Shown here: piece after piece, positions 54,976-64,000 of the stretch | Position numbering within the stretch: position 1 is the first letter of the stretch | Layout of the letters: every line of letters begins with the position of its first letter | Assembly (NCBI RefSeq): GCF_002902985.1 | Contig: NZ_CP026167.1 | Location: 1,674,001-1,738,000 of the forward strand | DNA: 64,000 bases | Reading direction: 5' to 3' | Source of the DNA: Leclercia sp. LSNIH1 | GTDB taxonomy: Bacteria; Pseudomonadota; Gammaproteobacteria; Enterobacterales; Enterobacteriaceae | Position numbers and translations under genes: made by a program | The notes under the pieces: generated by a model | Seen by the model: only the letters and a program-made list of their open reading frames with translations | What the model was told of the DNA's origin: nothing | Database searches by the model: none

Positions 54976-55310
54976 ATCGTTTCTGAAATATTATTCTGCT
55001 GAAGATATTTTCATTGCCTTTTCCTGGCCGTAAAAATGGATGAATTACTGTGGCGCCGCCTTTTTAAATGATGAACGCTCACTCCCTCCCGTTCTCGCAG
55101 TAGATTTATCCATAACAATTATTAATACCTTATCTTTCTTCTTTTGGGATCCCGCGCCAGCCGAGGTTTGCTAATTGCCTGCCTCACGGCTAGCGGTTAT
55201 GGTAACTGTCACTCTGCACAATAAAAATCGCCAGGGGTAACCCTGACAAAAAAGACGGCGCAGTGCATATTTCTCCTGTCCGTCTGAAACGATAAGCCTG
55301 GAGGCAAATC
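54976..55310 (+). promoter_or_regulatory. Upstream control region of ilvIH
   Basis: These 335 bases between the leuO terminator and ilvI hold no gene. In E. coli this region has multiple Lrp sites that activate ilvIH and relay supercoiling from leuO. Here it is mixed AT-rich, with the segment ACAAAAAAGACGGCGCAGTG conserved in type just before the start. Individual Lrp sites were not assigned. Confidence 0.55.
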
Positions 55311-57035
55311 ATGGAGATGTTGTCTGGCGCCGAAATGGTCGTCCGATCGTTAATCGATCAGGGCGTGAAGCAAGTGTTCGGTTACCCGGGAGGCGCGGTC
55401 CTCGATATTTATGACGCACTACATACCGTTGGCGGTATCGATCACGTCCTGGTGCGTCATGAGCAAGCTGCCGTGCATATGGCTGATGGACTGGCACGCG
55501 CGACAGGTGAGGTGGGGGTCGTGCTTGTAACATCCGGTCCTGGCGCGACGAACGCCATTACGGGTATCGCCACCGCCTATATGGACTCCATTCCAATGGT
55601 GGTGCTCTCCGGTCAGGTTGCAACCTCGCTGATTGGCTATGATGCCTTTCAGGAGTGTGACATGGTCGGCATCTCCCGTCCGGTAGTGAAACACAGTTTC
55701 CTGGTCAAGCAGACGGAAGATATTCCGGGCGTGCTCAAAAAGGCCTTCTGGCTGGCGGCCAGCGGGCGTCCCGGGCCGGTGGTAGTTGACCTTCCGAAAG
55801 ATATTCTCAACCCGGCCAATAAATTGCCTTATGTCTGGCCGGAGTCGGTCAGCATGCGTTCGTATAACCCCACGACCCAGGGACATAAGGGACAGATTAA
55901 GCGCGCCCTGCAAACCCTGATGGCGGCTAAAAAGCCGGTGGTCTATGTTGGCGGCGGGGCGGTGAACGCCCAGTGTGAAGCACAGCTGCGCGCGCTTATC
56001 GAAAAGCTGAACCTGCCGGTGGCCTCTTCATTAATGGGGCTCGGGGCGTTTCCTGCCACCCATCGACAGGCGCTTGGCATGCTCGGTATGCACGGCACAT
56101 ATGAAGCCAATATGACGATGCATAACTCCGATGTCATTTTTGCCGTTGGGGTGCGCTTTGACGATCGCACCACCAATAACCTGGCGAAATATTGCCCTGA
56201 TGCCACGGTGCTGCACATTGATATCGATCCCACCTCGATTTCCAAAACCGTGCCGGCGGATGTGCCCATTGTGGGCGATGCGCGTCATGTGCTGGATCAG
56301 ATGCTGGAGCTGCTGGCGCAGGAAAATTATGCTCAGCCGCTGGATGAGATTCGTGACTGGTGGCTGCAGATTGAGCAGTGGCGTGCGCGTCAGTGCCTGA
56401 AATACGATACCCAAAGTGAGAACATTAAGCCGCAGGCGGTGATCGAAACGCTCTGGCAGCTGACCAAAGGCGACGCTTATGTGACCTCGGATGTCGGCCA
56501 GCACCAGATGTTTGCCGCCCTCTATTACCCGTTTGATAAGCCACGTCGTTGGATCAACTCCGGTGGTCTGGGCACTATGGGCTTTGGCCTGCCTGCCGCG
56601 CTGGGCGTGAAGCTGGCATTACCGGAAGAGACAGTGGTTTGCGTGACCGGCGATGGCAGTATCCAGATGAATATTCAGGAACTCTCCACCGCGCTGCAGT
56701 ACGAACTGCCGGTGCTGGTGCTCAATCTGAATAACGGCTATCTGGGGATGGTGAAGCAGTGGCAGGATATGATCTATTCCGGTCGCCATTCGCAATCCTA
56801 TATGAATTCATTGCCGGATTTTGTGCGTCTGGCAGAGGCTTACGGCCACATTGGTATGCGTATCAGTCATCCGGCAGAGCTGGAAGCGAAGCTCAGTGAA
56901 GCCCTTGAGCACGTTAAAAATAACCGCCTGGTCTTTGTCGATGTGGTTGTGGATGGCACCGAGCATGTTTATCCGATGCATATTCGCGGCGGCGGTATGG
57001 ATGAAATGTGGTTAAGCAAAACGGAGAGAACCTGA
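55311..57035 (+). CDS. ilvI: Acetolactate synthase III large subunit
   Basis: A 574-residue catalytic subunit of AHAS III, making acetolactate or acetohydroxybutyrate for valine, leucine and isoleucine. It needs ThDP, FAD and Mg. The catalytic glutamate lies in [11 protein letters not shown] near residue 48. The ThDP motif begins [17 protein letters not shown]. Residue 476 is Gly in [15 protein letters not shown], where E. coli has Arg. The stop overlaps the ilvH start by one base (TGATG), which couples the subunits. Confidence 0.98.
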   Translation: MEMLSGAEMVVRSLIDQGVKQVFGYPGGAVLDIYDALHTVGGIDHVLVRHEQAAVHMADGLARATGEVGVVLVTSGPGATNAITGIATAYMDSIPMVVLSGQVATSLIGYDAFQECDMVGISRPVVKHSFLVKQTEDIPGVLKKAFWLAASGRPGPVVVDLPKDILNPANKLPYVWPESVSMRSYNPTTQGHKGQIKRALQTLMAAKKPVVYVGGGAVNAQCEAQLRALIEKLNLPVASSLMGLGAFPATHRQALGMLGMHGTYEANMTMHNSDVIFAVGVRFDDRTTNNLAKYCPDATVLHIDIDPTSISKTVPADVPIVGDARHVLDQMLELLAQENYAQPLDEIRDWWLQIEQWRARQCLKYDTQSENIKPQAVIETLWQLTKGDAYVTSDVGQHQMFAALYYPFDKPRRWINSGGLGTMGFGLPAALGVKLALPEETVVCVTGDGSIQMNIQELSTALQYELPVLVLNLNNGYLGMVKQWQDMIYSGRHSQSYMNSLPDFVRLAEAYGHIGMRISHPAELEAKLSEALEHVKNNRLVFVDVVVDGTEHVYPMHIRGGGMDEMWLSKTERT

Positions 57036-57526
57036 TGCGCCGGATATTATCTGTATTACTGGAAAACGAGTCCGGTGCGCTGTCGCGCGTGATTGGGCTC
57101 TTTGCACAGCGTGGCTACAATATTGAAAGCCTGACGGTAGCGCCGACGGACGATCCCACGCTTTCCCGCATGACCATCCAGACGGTGGGCGATGCCAAGG
57201 TGCTGGAGCAGATCGAAAAGCAGCTGCATAAACTGGTGGATGTCTTGCGCGTCAGCGAGCTGGGGCAGGGAGCCTATGTTGAACGTGAGATTATGCTGGT
57301 GAAAATTCAGGCCACCGGTTATGGGCGTGAAGAGGTGAAACGCAATGCGGATATCTTCCGCGGGCAGATCATTGATGTCACCCCCTCTATCTACACCGTT
57401 CAACTTGCCGGCACCAGCGATAAGCTGGATGCTTTCCTCGCCTCGGTGCGGGATGTGGCAAAAATTGTCGAAGTGGCGCGTTCAGGCGTTGTGGGACTTT
57501 CCCGCGGTGACAAAGTGATGCGTTAA
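57035..57526 (+). CDS. ilvH: Acetolactate synthase III regulatory subunit
   Basis: A 163-residue regulatory subunit that binds valine through an N-terminal ACT domain ([33 protein letters not shown]) and activates IlvI. The C-terminal domain ends [12 protein letters not shown]. The ATG at 57035 is chosen because it overlaps the ilvI stop and gives the E. coli length. A strong terminator follows. Confidence 0.98.
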   Translation: MRRILSVLLENESGALSRVIGLFAQRGYNIESLTVAPTDDPTLSRMTIQTVGDAKVLEQIEKQLHKLVDVLRVSELGQGAYVEREIMLVKIQATGYGREEVKRNADIFRGQIIDVTPSIYTVQLAGTSDKLDAFLASVRDVAKIVEVARSGVVGLSRGDKVMR

Positions 57527-57550
57527 AGATAAAAAGTTCGCCTCTCTATT

Positions 57551-57580
57551 GCCCGGTGCGATTTACCGGGCTTTTTTTTG
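57551..57580 (+). terminator. ilvIH terminator
   Basis: A 7-bp stem (GCCCGGT/ACCGGGC) with a 7-base loop is followed by eight T. It lies 24 bases after the ilvH stop. Confidence 0.9.
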
Positions 57581-57705
57581 CGCACCGATGCCGGAGTCGC
57601 GACAAAAGCGGTTGCCGCACAGACTATTCTGCGTTTAGATGTTACAAGATTAAGTCATAACCCTGACAAGGTCATGGACTCTTTTATATTTTTTAAGGGG
57701 CAATT

Positions 57706-58710
57706 GTGAAACTGGATGAAATCGCCAGGCTCGCCGGCGTGTCACGAACTACGGCAAGCTATGTGATTAACGGTAAAGCGAAGCAGTATCGGGTCAGCGA
57801 CAAGACCGTTGAGAAAGTCATGGCAGTGGTTCGTGAACATAACTACCATCCGAATGCTGTCGCCGCGGGCCTGCGTGCCGGACGCACCCGTTCGATCGGC
57901 CTGGTGATCCCGGATCTGGAAAACACCAGTTACACCCGGATCGCAAACTATCTTGAGCGCCAGGCGCGTCAGCGCGGCTATCAACTGTTGATCGCCTGCT
58001 CAGAAGATCAGCCCGATAACGAAATGCGTTGCATTGAACATCTGCTCCAGCGTCAGGTCGATGCCATTATCGTTTCAACCTCGTTACCCCCGGAGCATCC
58101 TTTCTATCAGCGCTGGGCCAATGATTCATTCCCGATTGTCGCCCTCGACCGTGCGTTAGATCGCGAGCATTTCACTAGCGTAGTCGGTGCCGATCAGGAC
58201 GATGCTGAAATGCTGGCGGCGGAGCTGCGCACCTTCCCGGCGGAAAATGTCCTTTACCTGGGGGCGTTGCCGGAACTCTCCGTGAGCTTCCTGCGCGAGC
58301 AGGGTTTCCGCACCGCCTGGAAAGACGATCCCCGTAAAGTGGATTTCCTCTATGCCAATAGCTACGAGCGCGAAGCCTCGGCGCAGCTGTTTGAGAAGTG
58401 GCTGGAAACTCATCCGATGCCGCAGGCGCTGTTCACCACCTCTTTTGCCCTGTTGCAGGGCGTGATGGACGTGACGCTGCGCCGCGAAGGTAAGCTGCCT
58501 TCCAATTTGGCAATTGCGACCTTTGGCGATCACGAACTGCTCGATTTCCTGCAGTGTCCGGTGCTGGCAGTCGCCCAGCGTCATCGTGACGTGGCAGAGC
58601 GGGTGCTGGAGATTGTGCTGGCGAGTCTCGATGAGCCGCGTAAGCCTAAACCGGGGCTGACGCGCATCCGTCGTAACCTCTATCGTCGCGGCATATTGAG
58701 CCGGTCATAA
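57706..58710 (+). CDS. cra: Catabolite repressor/activator Cra (FruR)
   Basis: A 334-residue LacI-family global regulator of carbon flow, released from DNA by fructose 1-phosphate. The helix-turn-helix is [26 protein letters not shown]. The effector domain includes [23 protein letters not shown], identical in type to E. coli. The start is GTG at 57706, behind AAGGGGCAATT, as in E. coli. It may act on the PTS and sugar genes found earlier in the window, but no site was checked. Confidence 0.98.
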   Translation: MKLDEIARLAGVSRTTASYVINGKAKQYRVSDKTVEKVMAVVREHNYHPNAVAAGLRAGRTRSIGLVIPDLENTSYTRIANYLERQARQRGYQLLIACSEDQPDNEMRCIEHLLQRQVDAIIVSTSLPPEHPFYQRWANDSFPIVALDRALDREHFTSVVGADQDDAEMLAAELRTFPAENVLYLGALPELSVSFLREQGFRTAWKDDPRKVDFLYANSYEREASAQLFEKWLETHPMPQALFTTSFALLQGVMDVTLRREGKLPSNLAIATFGDHELLDFLQCPVLAVAQRHRDVAERVLEIVLASLDEPRKPKPGLTRIRRNLYRRGILSRS

Positions 58711-58716
58711 GGGACG

Positions 58717-58738
58717 CAGGGCAGTGGAAACTGCCCTG
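58717..58738 (+). terminator. Hairpin after cra
   Basis: A 9-bp stem (CAGGGCAGT/ACTGCCCTG) with a GGAA loop lies six bases after the cra stop, followed by AATTTATT. A weak intrinsic terminator. Confidence 0.65.
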
Positions 58739-59227
58739 AATTTATTGCATTTATCCACTCAGCAATTCCCCTACTCTTTTTAAGATAATTCTTTAAAAAG
58801 TATCGCCTGAGCGCCTTTTTATTTCACTTTGCTATTTAAAACTTCTTTTCATGTTTATTTAATTGTCATTAATGAGATTATTTGTATTATTTTGTTACAT
58901 AACCGATCATCATTTCTGAATTATCAGCCATTTTTACCCCGCAAATTTGCCGCCATCCGCTTGCCAGCGTTCGACGCGGCGTCAGCGTTGAATCTGGCGC
59001 TGTTCACCCCTGACGATATGGCTTAAAATGCCGCCCGCGTCGCAAACTGACACTTTATATTTGGTTGCGGCGAGATGAGTGATTTTTAACGCTGGTCTGC
59101 ATATTCGAGTTTTTTCTCACAAATATTCATCACGTTAATTTTGCCTCGCCAGTTGTACGGTTAATAGCCTGATTAACTTCCGTTCGTAAATCAGTAACAT
59201 TTAGACTGATGTCGCGGAAGTCCTGGC
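58739..59227. other. Gene-free region between cra and mraZ
   Basis: About 490 bases with no supported gene. The first part is AT-rich and the second ordinary. Open frames here lack ribosome-binding sites and family resemblance. The region leads into the division-cluster promoter and may contain further upstream promoter elements. Confidence 0.5.
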
Positions 59228-59290
59228 TTGACAAGCTTTTCCATCGCTCCGTAAACTCCCTTAAGTGGGAATTTGTGGGTAAAAGTGGTG
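59228..59290 (+). promoter_or_regulatory. Pmra promoter with MraZ operator repeats
   Basis: A -35 TTGACA (59228-59233) and a -10 TAAACT (59252-59257) are 18 bp apart. Downstream lie three repeats spaced by five bases: TGGGA (59266-59270), TGGGT (59276-59280) and TGGTG (59286-59290). In E. coli MraZ binds TGGGN repeats spaced this way and represses its own operon, which drives much of the division cluster. Confidence 0.8.
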
Positions 59291-59308
59291 AGGAGGGGTG
59301 AGACTGGC

Positions 59309-59767
59309 ATGTTCCGTGGAGCGACGTTAGTCAATCTCGACAGCAAAGGGCGTTTGTCGGTACCAACCCGATATCGCGACCAGCTGAACGAGAGCGCTTC
59401 TGGTCAAATGGTCTGCACCATTGACATCAACCACGCCTGCCTGCTGCTTTACCCCTTGCCTGAATGGGAAATCATTGAGCAAAAGCTGTCTCGACTGTCG
59501 AGCATGAACCCGCAGGAGCGTCGCGTACAGCGGCTGTTATTGGGTCATGCCAGTGAATGTCAGATGGATAGCGCGGGGCGTTTATTGATTGCGCCAGTGC
59601 TGCGGCAGCATGCGGGTCTGACAAAAGAAGTGATGCTGGTCGGACAGTTCAATAAGTTTGAACTGTGGGATGAAACGGCCTGGTATCAACGGGTCAAGGA
59701 AGATATCGACGCTGAGCAGTCTGATTCCGCGACATTGTCGGAACGATTGCAGGATTTGTCTCTATAA
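59309..59767 (+). CDS. mraZ: Transcriptional regulator MraZ
   Basis: A 152-residue AbrB-like DNA-binding protein, made of two repeats of the SpoVT/AbrB fold, that forms a ring and represses the mra promoter. It starts [25 protein letters not shown] second [18 protein letters not shown] motif marks the repeat. The ATG at 59309 is chosen by homology and GGAGGGGTGAG upstream; earlier in-frame starts lie inside the operator. First gene of the cluster, two bases from rsmH. Confidence 0.96.
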   Translation: MFRGATLVNLDSKGRLSVPTRYRDQLNESASGQMVCTIDINHACLLLYPLPEWEIIEQKLSRLSSMNPQERRVQRLLLGHASECQMDSAGRLLIAPVLRQHAGLTKEVMLVGQFNKFELWDETAWYQRVKEDIDAEQSDSATLSERLQDLSL

Positions 59768-59769
59768 AT

Positions 59770-60711
59770 ATGATGGAAAATTATAAACATACGACGGTGC
59801 TACTGGATGAGGCCGTCAATGGCCTGAATATTCGTCCTGATGGCATCTATATTGATGGCACTTTTGGCCGGGGTGGCCACTCACGTTTAATCCTCTCCCA
59901 ACTGGGCGCGGAAGGCCGTTTGCTGGCGATCGATCGCGATCCGCAGGCGATTGCGGTGGCAAAAACTATTGATGACCCACGCTTTTCTATCGTTCATGGT
60001 CCTTTCTCCGCGCTGGCTGATTACGTCAGCGAGCGCGATTTAACCGGCAAGATCGACGGCATTCTTCTCGATCTTGGCGTCTCCTCACCGCAGCTTGATG
60101 ATGCTGAACGTGGCTTCTCCTTTATGCGCGACGGTCCGCTGGATATGCGTATGGATCCGACGCGCGGCCAGTCCGCCGCCGAGTGGCTGCAAACGGCTGA
60201 TGAAGCGGATATCGCCTGGGTGATCAAAACCTTCGGCGAAGAGCGTTTTGGCAAGCGTATCGCGCGCGCCATCGTTGAGCGCAACCGCATTGAGCCGATG
60301 ACGCGCACCAAAGAGCTGGCTGAAGTGATCGCGGCGGCAACGCCGGTGAAGGATAAGTACAAACATCCCGCCACCCGTACTTTCCAGGCAATTCGCATCT
60401 GGGTGAACAGCGAGCTCGAGGAGATCGAGCAGGCGCTGAAAAGTTCGCTTGGCGTACTCGCGCCGGGTGGTCGCCTGTCGATTATCAGCTTCCACTCGCT
60501 GGAAGATCGCATCGTGAAGCGTTTTATGCGCGAGCAAAGCCGTGGTCCGCAGGTGCCGGCCGGGTTACCGATGACGGAAGAGCAGCTCAAAAAGCTGGGG
60601 GGCCGTCAGCTGCGCGCATTGGGCAAGTTAATGCCGGGCGAGGCAGAAGTGGAAGAGAATCCCCGCGCCCGTAGTTCAGTGCTGCGCATTGCAGAAAGGA
60701 CGAGTGCATGA
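59770..60711 (+). CDS. rsmH: 16S rRNA m4C1402 methyltransferase
   Basis: A 313-residue SAM-dependent enzyme (formerly MraW) that methylates N4 of C1402 in 16S rRNA. The SAM motif [16 protein letters not shown] lies at about residues 27-42. The [20 protein letters not shown] stretch and [17 protein letters not shown] are typical. Length equals E. coli. Its stop overlaps the ftsL start by four bases (ATGA). Confidence 0.98.
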   Translation: MMENYKHTTVLLDEAVNGLNIRPDGIYIDGTFGRGGHSRLILSQLGAEGRLLAIDRDPQAIAVAKTIDDPRFSIVHGPFSALADYVSERDLTGKIDGILLDLGVSSPQLDDAERGFSFMRDGPLDMRMDPTRGQSAAEWLQTADEADIAWVIKTFGEERFGKRIARAIVERNRIEPMTRTKELAEVIAAATPVKDKYKHPATRTFQAIRIWVNSELEEIEQALKSSLGVLAPGGRLSIISFHSLEDRIVKRFMREQSRGPQVPAGLPMTEEQLKKLGGRQLRALGKLMPGEAEVEENPRARSSVLRIAERTSA

Positions 60712-61073
60712 TCGGCAAAGTGGCAGGCACCTTAAGCAAGGTCAAAGAGACGTTAGGCAGCAACGAGCGTCATGCGTTGCCGGGCGTGATCTGGGACGAT
60801 CTGTTGCGTTTCGGCAAGCTGCCACTGTGCCTGTTTATTTGCATCATTGTGTCGGCGGTCACCGTTGTGACCACCGCTCACCATACCCGTTTGTTAACGG
60901 CGCAGCGCGAACAGCTGGTGCTGGAGCGTGATGCGCTGGATATCGAGTGGCGAAATCTGATCCTCGAAGAAAATGCGCTCGGCGATCACAGCCGGGTGGA
61001 ACGGATCGCAACGGAAAAGCTGCAGATGCAGCATGTTGATCCCTCTCAGGAAAATATCGTAGTACAAAAATAA
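60708..61073 (+). CDS. ftsL: Cell division protein FtsL
   Basis: A 121-residue bitopic inner-membrane protein of the divisome, forming a complex with FtsB and FtsQ and activating FtsWI. The cytoplasmic N-terminus (about 35 residues) is followed by one transmembrane helix ([20 protein letters not shown]). A periplasmic coiled coil ([22 protein letters not shown]) follows. It overlaps rsmH by four bases, ensuring coupled translation. Confidence 0.97.
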   Translation: MIGKVAGTLSKVKETLGSNERHALPGVIWDDLLRFGKLPLCLFICIIVSAVTVVTTAHHTRLLTAQREQLVLERDALDIEWRNLILEENALGDHSRVERIATEKLQMQHVDPSQENIVVQK

Positions 61074-61088
61074 GGAAAAACGCGACGC

Positions 61089-62855
61089 ATGAAATCCGCG
61101 GCGAAGGCGCTAAAACCAAAACGTCAGGAAGAACAGGCCAGCTTTATCAGCTGGCGTTTTGCGTTGCTGTGCGGCTGCATTTTACTGGCGCTGGGTTTCC
61201 TGCTGGGACGCGTGGCGTGGCTGCAGATCATTGCCCCCGACATGCTGGTGCGCCAGGGCGATATGCGCTCTCTGCGCGTTCAGGAAGTCTCGACATCGCG
61301 TGGCCTGATTACCGACCGTTCTGGTCGTCCGCTGGCGGTCAGCGTACCGGTAAAAGCGATCTGGGCGGATCCTAAAGAGCTGCATGACGCTGGCGGGATC
61401 TCACTGGATAACCGCTGGAAGGCGCTATCGGATGCGCTGAAAATGCAGCTCGATCAGCTGGCCGCTCGCGTCAATGCTAACCCGAAAGGGCGCTTTATCT
61501 ATCTGGCACGTCAGGTTAACCCTGACATGGCCGACTACATCAAAAAGCTGAAGCTGCCCGGCATTCACCTGCGTGAAGAGTCGCGTCGCTACTACCCGTC
61601 CGGGGAAGTGACCGCCCACCTGATTGGCTTTACCAACGTCGACAGCCAGGGGATTGAAGGCGTTGAGAAGAGTTTCGATAAATGGCTGACCGGTCAACCG
61701 GGCGAGCGCGTGGTGCGTAAAGACCGTTATGGTCGCGTGATTGAAGATATCTCTTCAACCGACAGCCAGGCGGCGCACAATCTGGCGTTGAGTATTGACG
61801 AGCGTTTACAGGCGCTGGTCTACCGTGAGCTGAATAACGCCGTCGCCTTTAACAAAGCGGAATCCGGCAGCGCCGTGCTGGTGGATGTCAGCACCGGTGA
61901 AGTGCTGGCGATGGCCAACAGCCCGTCTTACAACCCGAACAATTTTACCGGCACGGCCAAAGACGCCATGCGTAACCGTGCCATCACCGACGTCTTCGAG
62001 CCGGGTTCCACGGTGAAACCGATGGTGGTGATGACCGCCCTGCAGCGCGGTATCGTCAATGAAAACACCGTGCTGAATACCGTGCCTTACCGCATCAACG
62101 GTCACGAGATCAAAGACGTGGCGCGTTACAGCGAATTGACCCTCACCGGGGTTTTACAGAAGTCGAGTAACGTTGGTGTTTCTAAGCTGGCGTTAGCGAT
62201 GCCGTCCTCAGCGTTAGTAGAAACTTACTCACGTTTTGGGCTGGGAAAGGCGACCAATTTGGGGTTGGTCGGAGAACGCAGTGGCTTATATCCTCAAAAA
62301 CAACGGTGGTCTGACATAGAGAGGGCCACCTTCTCTTTCGGCTACGGGCTAATGGTAACGCCGTTACAGTTGGCGCGTGTCTATGCAACGATTGGCAGCT
62401 ATGGCGTCTATCGCCCGCTCTCAATTACCAAAGTTGATCCCCCGGTTCCCGGTGAGCGTATCTTCCCGGAATCGATCGTCCGTACCGTCGTTCACATGAT
62501 GGAAAGCGTGGCGCTGCCCGGCGGCGGCGGCGTGAAGGCGGCGATCAAAGGCTATCGCATCGCCATCAAAACCGGTACGGCGAAAAAAGTCGGGCCAGAT
62601 GGCCGCTACATCAATAAATACATTGCATATACCGCAGGCGTTGCGCCTGCGAGTAATCCGCGTTTTGCGCTGGTGGTCGTCATCAACGATCCACAGGCGG
62701 GTAAATACTACGGTGGCGCCGTTTCCGCGCCGGTCTTCGGTGCCATCATGGGCGGCGTACTGCGCACCATGAACATCGAGCCGGATGCGCTGGCAACGGG
62801 CGAGAAAAGTGAATTTGTAATTAATCAAGACGAGGGAACAGGTGGCAGATCGTAA
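61089..62855 (+). CDS. ftsI: Peptidoglycan transpeptidase FtsI (PBP3)
   Basis: A 588-residue septal class B penicillin-binding protein. The N-terminal cytoplasmic part and one membrane helix (about residues 20-40, [17 protein letters not shown]) precede the pedestal domain. The transpeptidase domain carries the active-site Ser in GSTVKPM (about 307), SSN in KSSNVG (about 359) and KTGT (about 494). No insertion typical of beta-lactam-resistant FtsI variants is seen. The C-terminal tail [11 protein letters not shown] matches the segment removed by Prc in E. coli. It overlaps murE by 14 bases. Confidence 0.98.
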   Translation: MKSAAKALKPKRQEEQASFISWRFALLCGCILLALGFLLGRVAWLQIIAPDMLVRQGDMRSLRVQEVSTSRGLITDRSGRPLAVSVPVKAIWADPKELHDAGGISLDNRWKALSDALKMQLDQLAARVNANPKGRFIYLARQVNPDMADYIKKLKLPGIHLREESRRYYPSGEVTAHLIGFTNVDSQGIEGVEKSFDKWLTGQPGERVVRKDRYGRVIEDISSTDSQAAHNLALSIDERLQALVYRELNNAVAFNKAESGSAVLVDVSTGEVLAMANSPSYNPNNFTGTAKDAMRNRAITDVFEPGSTVKPMVVMTALQRGIVNENTVLNTVPYRINGHEIKDVARYSELTLTGVLQKSSNVGVSKLALAMPSSALVETYSRFGLGKATNLGLVGERSGLYPQKQRWSDIERATFSFGYGLMVTPLQLARVYATIGSYGVYRPLSITKVDPPVPGERIFPESIVRTVVHMMESVALPGGGGVKAAIKGYRIAIKTGTAKKVGPDGRYINKYIAYTAGVAPASNPRFALVVVINDPQAGKYYGGAVSAPVFGAIMGGVLRTMNIEPDALATGEKSEFVINQDEGTGGRS

Positions 62856-64000
62856 TTTGCGCGACCTTCTTGCTCCGTGGGTAACAGGCTTACCTGCGAG
62901 AGAACTGCGAGAGATGGTACTCGACAGCCGTGTGGCTGCCTCGGGCGATCTTTTTGTGGCAGTCGTAGGTCATCAGGCGGACGGGCGTCGCTATATCCCG
63001 CAGGCGATAGCGCAAGGTGTTGCTGCCATTATTGCTGAGGCAAAAGATGAGGCCACTGACGGTGAAATCCGTGAAATTCACGGCGTGCCGGTCATCTATC
63101 TCAGCCAGCTGAATGAACGTCTCTCTGCGCTGGCGGGACGTTTTTATAACGAACCTTCTGACCGGTTGCGTCTGGTTGGCGTGACCGGCACTAACGGTAA
63201 AACCACCACCACGCAGCTGATGGCGCAGTGGGCGCAACTGCTGGGTGAAACCAGCGCGGTAATGGGTACCGTGGGCAATGGTCTGCTGGGCAAAGTGAAC
63301 CCAACGGAAAATACCACCGGCTCTGCCGTTGACGTACAGCACGTGCTGGCCGGTCTGGCGGGGCAGGGTGCGACCTTTGCGGCGATGGAAGTCTCTTCTC
63401 ACGGGCTGGTACAGCACCGTGTCGCGGCGCTGAAATTTGCCGCCTCTGTGTTCACTAACCTGAGCCGGGATCACCTCGACTACCATGGCGACATGGAGAA
63501 CTACGAAGCGGCGAAATGGCAGCTCTATGCCACGCATCACTGCGGTCAGGCGATTATCAACGCCGATGACGAAGTGGGTCGCCGCTGGCTGGCTAAACTG
63601 CCGGATGCCGTTGCGGTCTCCATGGCCGATCGTATCAACCCGAACTGCCACGGCCGCTGGCTGAAGGCCACCGACGTGACCTATCACGATAGCGGCGCGA
63701 CCATTCGCTTTGCCTCGAGCTGGGGCGAGGGCGAAATCGAAAGCCGTCTGATGGGGGCGTTCAACGTCAGCAATCTTCTGCTGGCCCTCGCGACCCTGCT
63801 GGCGCTCGGCTATCCACTGGCGGAACTGCTCCGTACCTCCGCGCGCCTGCAGCCGGTTTGTGGCCGCATGGAAGTCTTCACCGCCCCAGGCAAACCGACG
63901 GTGGTGGTGGATTATGCCCACACGCCGGATGCGCTGGAGAAAGCGCTGGAAGCCGCGCGCCTGCACTGCGCCGGTAAACTGTGGTGCGTCTTTGGCTGCG
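62842..64000 (+). CDS. murE: UDP-MurNAc-tripeptide synthetase (meso-DAP adding), 3' end outside window
   Basis: Mur ligase adding meso-diaminopimelate to UDP-MurNAc-L-Ala-D-Glu. The start is GTG at 62842 ([13 protein letters not shown]), after GAGGGAACA, inside the end of ftsI. The visible 386 codons hold the N-terminal UDP-binding domain and the central ATPase domain with [14 protein letters not shown]. They also hold [12 protein letters not shown] and [13 protein letters not shown], with the carbamylated lysine region beyond. The DAP-specificity DNPR motif and the stop lie to the right of the window. No frameshift is seen up to base 64000. Confidence 0.96.
   Translation, partial: MADRNLRDLLAPWVTGLPARELREMVLDSRVAASGDLFVAVVGHQADGRRYIPQAIAQGVAAIIAEAKDEATDGEIREIHGVPVIYLSQLNERLSALAGRFYNEPSDRLRLVGVTGTNGKTTTTQLMAQWAQLLGETSAVMGTVGNGLLGKVNPTENTTGSAVDVQHVLAGLAGQGATFAAMEVSSHGLVQHRVAALKFAASVFTNLSRDHLDYHGDMENYEAAKWQLYATHHCGQAIINADDEVGRRWLAKLPDAVAVSMADRINPNCHGRWLKATDVTYHDSGATIRFASSWGEGEIESRLMGAFNVSNLLLALATLLALGYPLAELLRTSARLQPVCGRMEVFTAPGKPTVVVDYAHTPDALEKALEAARLHCAGKLWCVFGC

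Noticed and set aside
58829..59026. A 65-codon plus-strand open frame between cra and mraZ
   Set aside because: There is no ribosome-binding site, composition changes sharply along the frame, and no E. coli gene occurs here.

Overview
The window is a chromosomal stretch from a member of the Enterobacteriaceae. Its backbone follows the gene order of the first 1-2 minutes of the Escherichia coli K-12 map almost gene for gene: ispH, dapB, carAB, kefFC, folA, apaHG-rsmA-pdxA-surA-lptD, djlA, rluA, rapA, polB, araDAB/araC, yabI, thiQPB, sgrR/sgrS, setA, leuDCBA-leuL, leuO, ilvIH, cra, and the start of the mra/dcw division cluster (mraZ, rsmH, ftsL, ftsI, murE). Protein lengths and sequences are close to E. 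coli and Salmonella but not identical (for example a 281-residue AraC and a 50-codon SgrT). A genus such as Enterobacter, Leclercia, Lelliottia or Citrobacter fits; the exact species cannot be settled from what I see.

Two places depart from the E. coli order. Between ispH and dapB, where E. coli carries rihC, there are about 8 kb of accessory genes: a LysR regulator and a divergent AlaX-type alanyl-tRNA editing protein, then a sugar locus. The sugar locus has a cupin-type glucose-6-phosphate isomerase on the plus strand, facing a minus-strand operon. That operon encodes a phosphomannose-isomerase fusion protein and all four subunits (IIA, IIB, IIC, IID) of a mannose-family PTS. A divergent LacI-family repressor lies beside it. 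Palindromic operator-like sites sit in front of the repressor gene and the operon, and a weaker one sits in front of the isomerase gene, so the three units may form one regulon. The transported sugar is unknown. Between carB and kefF, where E. coli carries the carnitine genes (cai/fix), there are only a small YgdI/YgdR-type lipoprotein and a large autotransporter, behind a perfect 21-bp inverted repeat and beside an AT-rich flank.

The rest is core metabolism and envelope biology. dapB supplies diaminopimelate, which murE at the far end uses for peptidoglycan. carAB feeds pyrimidine and arginine synthesis, and its leader keeps RutR, PurR and ArgR-type sites. surA and lptD build the outer membrane. 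araBAD/araC keeps the I1/I2, CRP and O2 layout. thiBPQ lies behind a TPP riboswitch. SgrR/SgrS/SetA form the glucose-phosphate stress response. leuLABCD, leuO, ilvIH and cra make up a branched-chain amino acid and carbon-control block. The final 4.7 kb is the start of the division and cell-wall cluster, with tightly overlapping genes and a MraZ-type operator. murE runs off the right edge and fkpB off the left edge.

I saw no tRNA or rRNA genes, insertion sequences, integrases, CRISPR arrays or clear pseudogenes. The parts most worth following up are the PTS/isomerase locus with its operator set, the fused isomerase with a decayed nucleotide-binding-like domain, and several very small open frames.
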